Origin: CAZUMJ01 sp964621605
GTDB taxonomy: Bacteria; Actinomycetota; Acidimicrobiia; Acidimicrobiales; Iamiaceae
Direction of reading: 5' to 3'
DNA length: 32,170 nt
Assembly (NCBI GenBank): GCA_964621605.1
Contig: CAZUMJ010000034.1
Location: 1-32,170, forward strand
In this document: positions 22,789 to 31,322 of the stretch, piece after piece
Layout: each line of letters begins with the position of its first letter
How positions within the stretch are numbered: position 1 is the stretch's first letter
The notes under the pieces: generated by a model
Told to the model about the DNA's origin: nothing
Databases searched by the model: none
The model's input: only the letters and a program-made list of their open reading frames with translations
Position numbers and translations under genes: made by a program

Positions 22789-24147
22789 TCAGCCCGTGAA
22801 GCGCGGCTGCGCCACGACCGGCACCGCGGCACGGGTCACCGGTAGCGCTCCCGCGGGTGCCGTGGTCACCGGCACGGTCGAGGGCGGCGTCTCGAGCGGT
22901 GGCACGGACGCGCTCGGCGCGGAGATGGGTGGCGCCGTGGTCGGTGGGGTTTGCGGCGCAGGGACCTGTGGCTCGAAATCGAGGGTATCGTCTGCGCAGC
23001 CTTGGGGCGCGTTGATCGGGTTGCAGCGCGCGACCTGGCCACCCGGAAGCGCAGCGAAGTACGGCGATCCGTCGTAGCGGCTCGCGCTGCCCGGCACGGG
23101 GAAGTCGGTGCTGACCCACTGGGCCCCGCTCGCGAACGCGGCATCTCGCTGCGTCACGTCGTTGGCGCGTGCCTGGATCGTGTCGGCGTCGGCACGGGTG
23201 CGCACCACGTAGCCCTGCGAAACCAGCGAGGCGATCTGCGCCTGGTTCGCTCCTGTCGGGTCGTTGCGCTCGACGAACGCGGCGTCGGCATCTCCCGGCG
23301 ATGCGTTGGTGAAGATCGGCGCACCCTGCAGGCCCGGGTGCAAGGTCAGGTAGTCGGTGCGTTTCTGTCCGGCGTTGTCCATGAGGAACAGCACCTTGCC
23401 GCGAGATGCCGCGAGCGTCGGCCAGTTGCCCGCAAGCGCGCCGGCGTTGACACTCGGGTAGGCCCCCCGGACATCGTCGGGCGTGATGAGGTCGCCTGGC
23501 GTGAACACCGAGGCGATCTCGGCATCGACTGCGGGCATGGTCGAGGTGTTCCACGGGATCGGCACGATCGCAGGGGGCGACGGCACGACGGGGATGGGGT
23601 CGTCGACGAACTCGAGGAGGATCGCGATCGGCACGTGGAGGGGATGCGCGTCCGACCAGGCCTTCACCTGCTGGAGGCAGATGACCAGCGTGAGGCAGTT
23701 CGAGCGGTAGTCGACGTCGGCGGCGTGGAGCACCTTGGTCCCTGGCTGATCCATGATCGCAAGCTCGTCCGCCGGCAACGGGCCCTCGCCGACCACAGGG
23801 CGGATCGCCGGTGCGGCGTAGTACCCGCCGGACGGATCTGCGTGGAGGTCGAGCTCGATCTGGCGGATCGCTTGCGAACCGAACTGCACCCCGAGCGCCG
23901 GGTGCTCGTACTGCAAGCCGATCTCGTAGGCCGGGGCGAACTGGCTGCGGATCGCGCTCTCGGCCGGGTAGGCCTCGAGGTGGTAGCTGTTGTGCGACCC
24001 GACCACCTGGATCTGGTTGAGGCGCACACTTCCGCCCGGGTCAGGAGGAATGGCCTGGGCGGGCGACATCACCGCCACGGCCACCACCGCGGCGGCGGCC
24101 GCAGCAGCTAGCACGGCAAGGCGAGAGCGCCGCGCAAAGGTCATCAT
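22789..24147 (-). CDS. Secreted PI-specific phospholipase C-like protein (Ca2+-dependent type)
   Basis: The preprotein has 452 residues. A signal peptide (MMTFARRSRLAVLAAAAA, about 30 residues, ending near SPAQA) is followed by QIQVVGSHNSYH with the first catalytic-type histidine, then RQIELDLHADPSGGY, and later GKVLFLMDNAG and QWVSTDFPVPG. This order matches the calcium-dependent phosphoinositide-specific phospholipase C family, which cleaves inositol phospholipids into diacylglycerol and inositol phosphate. After about residue 395 comes a Pro/Thr/Ser-rich tail that may span or attach to the envelope; no LPXTG motif is present. ATG 24147 overlaps the deacetylase stop (ATGA) and has AGGAGGT 6 nt upstream, one of the best ribosome binding sites here. 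The adjacent in-frame ATG 24144 is an alternative. Substrate is inferred. Confidence 0.78.
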   Translation of the reverse strand: MMTFARRSRLAVLAAAAAAAVVAVAVMSPAQAIPPDPGGSVRLNQIQVVGSHNSYHLEAYPAESAIRSQFAPAYEIGLQYEHPALGVQFGSQAIRQIELDLHADPSGGYYAAPAIRPVVGEGPLPADELAIMDQPGTKVLHAADVDYRSNCLTLVICLQQVKAWSDAHPLHVPIAILLEFVDDPIPVVPSPPAIVPIPWNTSTMPAVDAEIASVFTPGDLITPDDVRGAYPSVNAGALAGNWPTLAASRGKVLFLMDNAGQKRTDYLTLHPGLQGAPIFTNASPGDADAAFVERNDPTGANQAQIASLVSQGYVVRTRADADTIQARANDVTQRDAAFASGAQWVSTDFPVPGSASRYDGSPYFAALPGGQVARCNPINAPQGCADDTLDFEPQVPAPQTPPTTAPPISAPSASVPPLETPPSTVPVTTAPAGALPVTRAAVPVVAQPRFTG

Positions 24148-24950
24148 GGGTGTACCTCCTCGAAAAGAGTGCCCAGCGCACCGCCGACAGCGTGTCTTCC
24201 CCGCGCGTCGATGTACCACTCGGTGCCCATGGCGACCGCGAAGATCTCTGGCGGCATCGCCAACAGAAAGTGGTCGTCGGCCATCTGGCTGCGGTGGCAC
24301 AGCATCGCGGCGCGCTTCGCATCTGTGAAGCCACCGACATCGACCGAGTGGGTGATGTCCTCTTCGGGCGTCCCGAACCCGTCGGGAAGCTCGAAGCGGT
24401 CGCCCGCGTCATCGGGCAGCACGCCCGCTTCACGAGCCACAGACGCCATTGCCGCGATGCGCGTGCGGTTCATGGTGCTCTGCAAGGGAACGACCCCCGC
24501 CACCATCTCGGCTGCGCGCAGCCCCACCCGGTGCACCTGGATGTGGTCCGGGTGCCCGTAGCCGCCGTGGTCGTCGTACACCGTGAGCACGTCGGCGTCC
24601 TCCTCACGCAGGATCAGCCCCAGTCGCGCCGCGGCGTGGTCGACGTCGGCCTGCCAGAAGCTGCCCGGCGCGTCATTGCCCGCGTCGCCCATCATCCCCG
24701 AGTCGACGAAGCCCAGGAACTCGACGCGAGCGACACCGAGCGCCTTCGCCGCCGCGTACACCTCAGCCGTGCGGCGCACGCCGAGTTGCTCGCCCTCGGC
24801 GAGGACGTCGGGCACGATCTCGCCACGCTCGCCGCGGGTCGCCACGACCAGAACCACCCGGTGCCCGTCGGCCGCCGCCCGGGCCATCAGACCGCCCGTC
24901 GCGATCGCTTCGTCATCCGGATGCGCGTGGAAGCAGACAAGGGTGCCCAT
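24144..24950 (-). CDS. PIG-L/LmbE-family N-acetylglucosaminyl deacetylase (MshB/Mca-like)
   Basis: This is a 268-residue zinc-dependent deacetylase. The metal motif HAHPDDEAIATGG lies at residues 8-20, where Asp12/Asp13 and His10 include zinc ligand and base, and the second ligand block GYGHPDHIQVH at 130-140. Actinobacterial relatives deacetylate GlcNAc-inositol (MshB, mycothiol synthesis), cleave mycothiol conjugates (Mca), or act on GlcNAc-phosphatidylinositol. The residues seen here do not decide between these. The gene is 27 nt downstream of the racemase and overlaps the phospholipase start by 4 nt, so it is translationally coupled to an inositol-lipid-cleaving enzyme. There is no signal peptide, so it is cytoplasmic. 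Confidence 0.88.
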   Translation of the reverse strand: MGTLVCFHAHPDDEAIATGGLMARAAADGHRVVLVVATRGERGEIVPDVLAEGEQLGVRRTAEVYAAAKALGVARVEFLGFVDSGMMGDAGNDAPGSFWQADVDHAAARLGLILREEDADVLTVYDDHGGYGHPDHIQVHRVGLRAAEMVAGVVPLQSTMNRTRIAAMASVAREAGVLPDDAGDRFELPDGFGTPEEDITHSVDVGGFTDAKRAAMLCHRSQMADDHFLLAMPPEIFAVAMGTEWYIDARGRHAVGGALGTLFEEVHP

Positions 24951-24977
24951 CCGTCGGACCGTAGCGCCTACGTGCCG

Positions 24978-26117
24978 CTACGCGATCGCACCCGCGGCGC
25001 GCAACGCCGCGATGCGAGCTGCGTCGAAGCCCGCTTCGGCGAGCACTTCGTCGGTGTGCTGCCCCGCGTGGGGAGCGACCCCGGGCGTGTCGTTCGCCGT
25101 GCGGCTGAAGCGCGGCGCCGGGGCGGCCTGCGAGATGCCGGCCACCTCGATGAAGGTCCCACGTGCCACGTTGTGCGGGTGCTGGGGGGCTTCGCTGAGG
25201 CTCAGAACCGGCGCGAAGCACACGTCGGTCCCTTCCAGCAACGCACACCACTCGTCTCGGGTCTTGGTGCGGAAGACCTCGGCGAAGCGCACCTTCAGCT
25301 CGGGCCAGCGAGCCCGGTCCATCTGTGGGTAGTCCGCCGGGTCGAGGCCGAGGCGCTGCAACAGGTCCGCGTAGAACTGCCCTTCCACCGGGCCGACCGA
25401 GACGTACTGCCCGTCGGAGGTCTCATAGACCTCGTAGAAGTGCGCCCCCGTGTCGAGCATGTTCGTGCCGCGCTCCTCCTGCCAGAACCCCATCGCCACC
25501 ATCGCGTGGAAGATCGACATGAGGACCGCGACGCCGTCGACCATGGCTGCGTCGATGACCTGACCCTTGCCCGACGTGGAGCGCTCGAACAGCGCCGCCG
25601 CGATGCCGAGCGCCAGCATCATGCCGCCACCGCCGAAGTCGGCGACCAGGTTGAGCGGCGGGAGCGGCGGCTCGCCCGCACGCCCGATCGAACCGAGCGC
25701 GCCCGCGATCGAGATGTAGTTGATGTCGTGCCCGGCGACCTGCGCGAGCGGGCCGTCCTGGCCCCAACCTGTCATGCGCCCGTACACGAGGCGCGGGTTG
25801 CGTTCGAGGCACACGTCGGGGCCGAGGCCGAGACGTTCCATCACGCCGGGGCGAAACCCCTCGATGAGCGCGTCGGCGCCGTCGATGAGCTCGAGCACCG
25901 TCGCGACGCCGTCGGGGTTCTTCAGGTCGACCCCGATCGAGCGCCGTCCCCGGTTGAGGACGTCCGCCGACGGGGCGTCGGGCGACCCCCCGTACACGTT
26001 GCCGGAACGGTCGATGCGGATGATGTCCGCGCCGAGGTCGGCGAGCACCATCGCGCAGAAGGGGCCCGGCCCGATCCCCGCGATCTCGATCATGCGCGTG
26101 CCGGCGAGAGGTCCCAC
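24978..26117 (-). CDS. Alpha-methylacyl-CoA racemase (CaiB/BaiF family)
   Basis: The enzyme inverts the 2-methyl centre of branched acyl-CoAs (for example the C25 centre of sterol side chains or pristanoyl-CoA) so that S-specific beta-oxidation can proceed. The 379-residue protein carries His130 in GHDINYISIAGAL, Asp160 in NLVADFGGGG and Glu245 in VGPVEGQFY. These fall at a constant offset of four from the His126, Asp156 and Glu241 known from the Mycobacterium tuberculosis enzyme, which separates it from other CaiB-family CoA-transferases. Start GTG 26117 is preceded by AAGGAG 8 nt upstream. It lies 60 nt after the alpha/beta hydrolase gene on the same strand and 27 nt before the deacetylase gene. 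Confidence 0.92.
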   Translation of the reverse strand: MGPLAGTRMIEIAGIGPGPFCAMVLADLGADIIRIDRSGNVYGGSPDAPSADVLNRGRRSIGVDLKNPDGVATVLELIDGADALIEGFRPGVMERLGLGPDVCLERNPRLVYGRMTGWGQDGPLAQVAGHDINYISIAGALGSIGRAGEPPLPPLNLVADFGGGGMMLALGIAAALFERSTSGKGQVIDAAMVDGVAVLMSIFHAMVAMGFWQEERGTNMLDTGAHFYEVYETSDGQYVSVGPVEGQFYADLLQRLGLDPADYPQMDRARWPELKVRFAEVFRTKTRDEWCALLEGTDVCFAPVLSLSEAPQHPHNVARGTFIEVAGISQAAPAPRFSRTANDTPGVAPHAGQHTDEVLAEAGFDAARIAALRAAGAIA

Positions 26118-26177
26118 GGCATCGACTCCTTCGTGTTGCGCCGGAGGCCCGGCTGGCGAATCGGGTATGGACGGTGC

Positions 26178-27095
26178 TCAGGCCGTGGCAGCGTCGGCAC
26201 CTGCCGCGTCGGCACGAGCCGTGAGCGCGGCGATCTTCTCGAGCAGGTCGGGCCAGTAGATCAGCGGCAGGTCGTGCCCGGCTTCGGGCAGCAGTACCAG
26301 CTCGGCGTCAGGCAAGGCCTCGGCGGTGCGCACCCCACCGCTTGGCGCCACGAGGCGATCGAGCTCGCCGTGCACCACGAGGGCCGGCTTGTCGAACGCG
26401 CCCAGGCCAGCCGTTCGCGACGGCTGCAACATGATGGCGAACAGCTGACGCAACACCCCCTCAGGGTGGAACGCCCGGTCGATCTCACGCGCCGAAAGGT
26501 CGTGCGCGCGAGCTTCGTCGAAGTGGATCGGACTCCCGATCGTCCGAGACGTCGCGACCGACTGTGCGATGCGCTGCGCCCGCACGTCGTCTCCATCGGC
26601 CACGACCGGGTTCAGCAGGACGCCGAGCACCTCCGGGTCGGCCTGCCCGACGTCGGGGTCGCCGGTCGTGGACATGATCGACACGAGCGACCTGACCCGG
26701 TGCGGGAACTCGACCGCGAGCGTCTGGGCGATCATGCCGCCCATCGAGGCACCGATCACGTGTGCCGAGCCCACGCCGGCAGCGTCGAGCACGGCCACGG
26801 CGTCGGCTGCCATGTCGTGCATCGTGTACGGGGGCGTGACCGCCTCTCCGGCGAACAGCGCCGTCGCGACCGCCTGCACGTCGACGGGGTGCTCGTCGAG
26901 CCAACTCGACAGACCGATGTCGCGGTTGTCGTGGCGGATCACGAAGTAGCCGAGGTCCGCGAACGCCTCGCACAGGGAGTCATCCCACGTGATGAGCTGC
27001 GCACCAAGGCCCATCACCAGCAGCAGGGGAACCCCCGTCGGCTCACCCGTCGTCTCGTAGTGCAGCTCGATGTCACCGTTGTGGGCCTTTGGCAT
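26178..27095 (-). CDS. Alpha/beta hydrolase
   Basis: The protein has 305 residues from ATG 27095 (MPKAHNGDIELHYETTG). The alpha/beta-hydrolase fold triad is complete: Ser117 in the nucleophile elbow GASMGGM, Asp246 in HGELDRLV, and His274 in AGHDLPL. The N-terminal HDNRDIGLSSW block resembles aclacinomycin methylesterase and other small-molecule esterases. Substrate is unknown; the racemase next door suggests an acyl-thioester or ester from lipid breakdown. In-frame ATG 27104 and an upstream open stretch to 27152 exist, but 27095 begins the conserved part and has GGTGAGG about 9 nt upstream. It is the first gene of the minus-strand run. A near-perfect TTGACC box within a palindrome lies just upstream. 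Confidence 0.88.
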   Translation of the reverse strand: MPKAHNGDIELHYETTGEPTGVPLLLVMGLGAQLITWDDSLCEAFADLGYFVIRHDNRDIGLSSWLDEHPVDVQAVATALFAGEAVTPPYTMHDMAADAVAVLDAAGVGSAHVIGASMGGMIAQTLAVEFPHRVRSLVSIMSTTGDPDVGQADPEVLGVLLNPVVADGDDVRAQRIAQSVATSRTIGSPIHFDEARAHDLSAREIDRAFHPEGVLRQLFAIMLQPSRTAGLGAFDKPALVVHGELDRLVAPSGGVRTAEALPDAELVLLPEAGHDLPLIYWPDLLEKIAALTARADAAGADAATA

Positions 27096-27114
27096 GGGCG
27101 ACATCCTCACCCGC

Positions 27115-27132
27115 CTTGACCGTCTGGTCAAG
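27115..27132. promoter_or_regulatory. 18-bp palindrome overlapping a -35 box (candidate repressor operator)
   Basis: CTTGACC and GGTCAAG are perfect inverted repeats around GTCT. On the minus strand the TTGACC at 27131-27126 is a near-consensus -35 box with GAGGAT 17 nt downstream, only 7 nt before the hydrolase ATG. A dimeric regulator such as a TetR-family repressor would fit this site; no regulator gene is in the window. Function is inferred. Confidence 0.5.
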
Positions 27133-27152
27133 ACACGTGAGCCACACGCCAT

Positions 27153-27170
27153 CAGGGTCGAGGGACCCTG
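27153..27170. promoter_or_regulatory. Second palindrome in the hydrolase/GH1 gap
   Basis: CAGGGTC and GACCCTG are perfect inverted repeats around GAGG, 20 bp from the first palindrome. It lies just upstream of the candidate GH1 promoter (TACCGT, 27195-27200). It could be an operator or a hairpin. Confidence 0.42.
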
Positions 27171-27194
27171 GCATCAACACCAAGGGGCCTGCGG

Positions 27195-27200
27195 TACCGT
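27195..27200 (+). promoter_or_regulatory. Candidate -10 box for the GH1-galT-galK operon
   Basis: TACCGT would start transcription near 27207, leaving a short leader that contains AGGAG (27219-27223), 7 nt before the GH1 ATG. The -35 region is poor, which would suit an activated or repressor-controlled promoter. Confidence 0.42.
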
Positions 27201-27230
27201 GCGGGGGCACACCCTGCCAGGAGCCGTTCC

Positions 27231-28670
27231 ATGCCCGACCCTCGCCCGCTTCCCGACGACTTCCTCTTCGGCGTCGCGACCGCAGGCTTCCAGATCGAGG
27301 GGGGCTACAACGGGCCGGGCGAGCCTCGAAACAACTGGTTTCGCTTCGAAACCGAAGGCCGAGTCGAGCCGTCCGGGGTGGCGGTGGGCTTCTGGGATGA
27401 CTACGAACGCCACCTCGACCGAGTCGCGGCGACCGGATGCAATGCGTTTCGGTTCTCCGTCGAATGGGCGCGAGTGGAGCCAAGCGCGGGCGAGATCGAC
27501 ACGGAGGCCCTTGCGCGCTACCGGGCGATCGCGGACGCGTGCCACGAACGCGGCATCGAGCCGCTCGTCACGCTCCACCACTTCACCCACCCGTGGTGGC
27601 TCGGCGAAGACTTCTGGCAGCGCGAGGAGGCACCGGAGCGCTTCGCTGCCTGGGCGCAGATCGCCGTCGGCGCATTGTCCGAACGCGTCCGCCATTGGGT
27701 CACCGTCAACGAGATCAACATCTGCGCGATTCAGACCTGGCTGACCGGCGACTTCCCTCCGGCGAAGGTCGCGTCCGTCGCCGCCACCGCCCGAGCGATG
27801 GACCACCTCCTCGCCGGGCACGTGCTGGCCTACGAGGTGATACACGCCGCCCGGCCGGACGCCATCGTCGGCATGAACAACTTCGTGTTCTCGCTCTACG
27901 AGCTCGACCGCCTCCACACCGATGTCCTGTCGGCCCGGGCGCACGGGGTCGACCGTGCTGCCCTCCGTGGCTGGCTCGTCGAACGCCGAGCCAGCCACCG
28001 TGTGGCGTTCAGCCATGTGGCCGGTCCCGAGCGGCTGTTGCGGGCGTTCAGCGGGCGTCGCCTCGATCTCGACCGCGCACTCCCACGCACGGTCGAGGCG
28101 GTGTACGCGAGCCCGCACACCCGCACGCTCGACCACGTCCAGGTCGACTGGTACAACGCGATCACCAGCTCGCACTTCCGCATGCCGGGGCATCGCAGCG
28201 CCGGCGGACGCAACTGGCTTCCTGTGCGCGCCCTGTGGGACGACCCACCCAAGCCCGACGTGCTCACGGAGGTCCTTCCCCTAAGCGCAGAGGAAGGCAT
28301 TCCCCTCTGGGTGGTCGAGAACGGGCTCTGCAACCGGGTTCGCAACGGCCGCAGCCACGCAAGGCTCGACGGCTGGGACCGCCCTCGCTACCTCCAGGCT
28401 CACCTCCGCGCGCTCATGGAGCTGCACGACCGTGGCCACGACATCGGCGCCTACTTCCACTGGACCCTGGCGGACAACTACGAGTGGGGCAGCTACGAGC
28501 CGCGCTTCGGCCTCTACGGCGTCGACCGTGCTCGGGGGGTGCGGTGGTCCGACCGCGACGCGATGGGCCACGACGCTGCCGGCGCATACCGTCGCCTCAT
28601 CGACGGGCTCCGTTCGGGAGATCGCCGCGTCCTGACGTGTCCGAGCCATGAGCTCGAAGACCGGCGGTAG
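27231..28670 (+). CDS. Glycoside hydrolase family 1 (beta-glycosidase)
   Basis: The 479-residue enzyme is a retaining beta-glycosidase of family GH1 without a signal peptide, so intracellular. The N-terminal FLFGVATAGFQIEGG (11-25) is the family start. The acid/base Glu161 lies in HWVTVNEIN (the usual NEP is NEI here), the nucleophile Glu363 in WVVENGL, and the aglycone/substrate block HWTLADNYEW at 410-419. The strand that normally reads GINYY is VDWYN, and the region from 215 to 300 is divergent, so this is an outlying subfamily. It is followed 6 nt later, in the same frame, by galT and then galK, which suggests release of galactose from a beta-galactoside (inference). ATG 27231 has AGGAG 7 nt upstream. 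Confidence 0.87.
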   Translation: MPDPRPLPDDFLFGVATAGFQIEGGYNGPGEPRNNWFRFETEGRVEPSGVAVGFWDDYERHLDRVAATGCNAFRFSVEWARVEPSAGEIDTEALARYRAIADACHERGIEPLVTLHHFTHPWWLGEDFWQREEAPERFAAWAQIAVGALSERVRHWVTVNEINICAIQTWLTGDFPPAKVASVAATARAMDHLLAGHVLAYEVIHAARPDAIVGMNNFVFSLYELDRLHTDVLSARAHGVDRAALRGWLVERRASHRVAFSHVAGPERLLRAFSGRRLDLDRALPRTVEAVYASPHTRTLDHVQVDWYNAITSSHFRMPGHRSAGGRNWLPVRALWDDPPKPDVLTEVLPLSAEEGIPLWVVENGLCNRVRNGRSHARLDGWDRPRYLQAHLRALMELHDRGHDIGAYFHWTLADNYEWGSYEPRFGLYGVDRARGVRWSDRDAMGHDAAGAYRRLIDGLRSGDRRVLTCPSHELEDRR

Positions 28671-28676
28671 CAGTCC

Positions 28677-29565
28677 GTGCCCCTCCCCGTCGACCCGCTC
28701 AGCGGCGCACCCGTCATCATCGCCGGCAGCCGTCAGTGCCGCCCGAACCGTCCGAGCACCGACTGCCCGTTCTGCGTGGGCGGACTGGAAGCACCCGAGC
28801 CGTATCGGGTGAAGGCGTTCGTCAACCGCTGGCCGTCGATCGGCGACGGACGGTGCGAGGTCGTGCTGTTCTCCCCCGACCACGACGCCCGCCTCGCCAC
28901 GATGCCGCTCGACGACGTCGCCGCCGTGGTCGAGCTGTGGGCGGCGCGCACCGCGGAGCTCGGCGCCCGCGACGACGTCGCCTACGTGTTGGTGTTCGAG
29001 AACCACGGTGCCGAAGTGGGCGCGACCATCCCCCACCCGCACGGGCAGATCTTCGCGTTCGGCGAAGTGCCGCCGGTGCCGGCGGGCGAACTGGCACGGG
29101 CCAGCGAATCCTGCGCGTTGTGTGCAGGCCCCGCCACTGGGCTCGAGGTGGCCTCGCACGGCACAGGCGCGGACCGCTGGCGGGCGTGGGTCCCTGAAGC
29201 TTCTCCACACCCGTTCGGCATGCTGCTCGCGCCTGACGAGCACGTCGGATCTCTCCCAGACCTGAGCCCGTCGAGCCGCGTCGCGTTGGCGTCGCTGCTC
29301 AGCGACGCGTTGGGGCGCGTCGACGCACACTTCGGTCGGCCATCGCCGTACATGCTGTGGCTCCACCAACGCCCGAGCGACGGCGACGCCTGGCCCCAGG
29401 CGCACCTGCACGCCGAGGTGGTCCCGCTGTGGCGCGCCCCCGGCGTGCCGCGCTTCGTGGCCGCCGGCGAGCTCGGGAGCGGCGTCTTCATCAACCCGGT
29501 GAGCCCGCTCGACGCCGCCGCGGCATTGCGCGCCGCTACCCCGCCGATCCACGAGGAAGGCTCAC

Positions 29566-29573
<8 letters not shown>
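28677..29573 (+). CDS. galT: Galactose-1-phosphate uridylyltransferase
   Basis: GalT exchanges UDP-glucose and galactose 1-phosphate to give UDP-galactose and glucose 1-phosphate in the Leloir pathway. From GTG 28677 the protein has 298 residues, shorter than the roughly 340 of E. coli GalT but with the key sites intact. These are the zinc cysteines CPFC (30-33), FENHGAEVGATIPHPHGQ with nucleophile His122 in HPHGQ (120-124), a second pair CALC near 146, and the metal-site block HLHAE (243-247). It starts 6 nt after the GH1 stop in the same frame, and no other start is possible between them. A clear Shine-Dalgarno sequence is missing, so it probably depends on translation of the GH1 gene. Its 3' end overlaps galK by 8 nt. 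Confidence 0.93.
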
Positions 29574-30588
<1,015 letters not shown>

Positions 30589-30591
30589 AGC

Positions 30592-31251
30592 TCAGCTGCC
30601 GAGCAGCTTGGCCTTCTGACGTTGGAACTCGTCCTCGTCGAGCACACCGCGACGGCGGAGCTCGTCGAGCTTCTCGAGCTCCTCCGCGACCGAGCGTCCC
30701 GCTCCGGCAGCCCCGGCACCGCCTTGCGCATCAGCCACGTATTGGCCCATCCGCCGGTAGTCCCGGTTGGAGTTCTCTTCCATCTGGACGTAGATCTCTC
30801 GCTGCACCTCGGCCGGACGACGGATGTCACCGAACGTCTCACTTCCACGCTCGCCCGCGGACTCGATGGTGAGGTCACCGGCACCGACCATGCGCTCGAA
30901 CACGCTCTGCTTGAAGAAGACCGTGTTGACGCGCTGCAGCGGGATCTCGATACCCGACTTCGACAGCACGCCGTGACGCGAGATGATCCGGTCACCGGTC
31001 AGCACGAAGTTCGTCGTCGCCCACTTCGCGTAGCGCACCCCGAAGAAGCCGAGGGCGAGCAGCAGCACAAGGCCGACCAGCACGAAGACGATCGTCTTGA
31101 GCGCGCCACTCGGGTCCCACATGAGGACCGCGATGCCGAGCACGAGCGCCGCCACGAACGCCGCGCCGGACGGCACGAGGAACAGCCAGTGCGGGCGAAT
31201 GTCGATGACGACCTCTTCGCCTGCGTTGAGAAGTTTGCGGGGGAAGGGCAC
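30592..31251 (-). CDS. Membrane protein with bacterial PH (bPH2) domain and SHOCT tail
   Basis: This 219-residue protein has two closely spaced transmembrane helices at about residues 23-45 and 53-75, a short N-terminus (MPFPRKLLNAGEEVVIDIRPHW) and a bPH2-type domain at about 75-160 (TNFVLTGDRIISRHGVLSKSGIEIPLQRVNTV). A linker rich in Gly/Ala leads to a C-terminal SHOCT motif (EELEKLDELRRRGVLDEDEFQRQKAKLL). Such proteins are common and widespread in actinobacteria; the role is unknown, and PH and SHOCT both suggest protein or membrane association. GTG 31251 lies 6 nt after TACGCT (31263-31258) with no ribosome binding site, so the transcript may be leaderless. Confidence 0.88.
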   Translation of the reverse strand: MPFPRKLLNAGEEVVIDIRPHWLFLVPSGAAFVAALVLGIAVLMWDPSGALKTIVFVLVGLVLLLALGFFGVRYAKWATTNFVLTGDRIISRHGVLSKSGIEIPLQRVNTVFFKQSVFERMVGAGDLTIESAGERGSETFGDIRRPAEVQREIYVQMEENSNRDYRRMGQYVADAQGGAGAAGAGRSVAEELEKLDELRRRGVLDEDEFQRQKAKLLGS

Positions 31252-31257
31252 CGAGCC

Positions 31258-31263
31258 AGCGTA
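31258..31263 (-). promoter_or_regulatory. Candidate -10 box, leaderless start of the PH/SHOCT gene
   Basis: On the minus strand TACGCT ends 6 nt before GTG 31251. No Shine-Dalgarno sequence or clear -35 box is present. Confidence 0.42.
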
Positions 31264-31322
31264 GACGGCAAGGTGCCGCCGCAGCCGTAACCCGGCCCCT
31301 CCCCGAGTCGCAATGTCGGCGC

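Noticed and set aside
24150..27119. Very long plus-strand open frame of 989 codons opposite the phospholipase, deacetylase, racemase and hydrolase genes
   Set aside because: It is antisense to four well-supported genes, is rich in Arg, His, Val and Asp as expected from GC-rich shadow frames, and shows no family motif.
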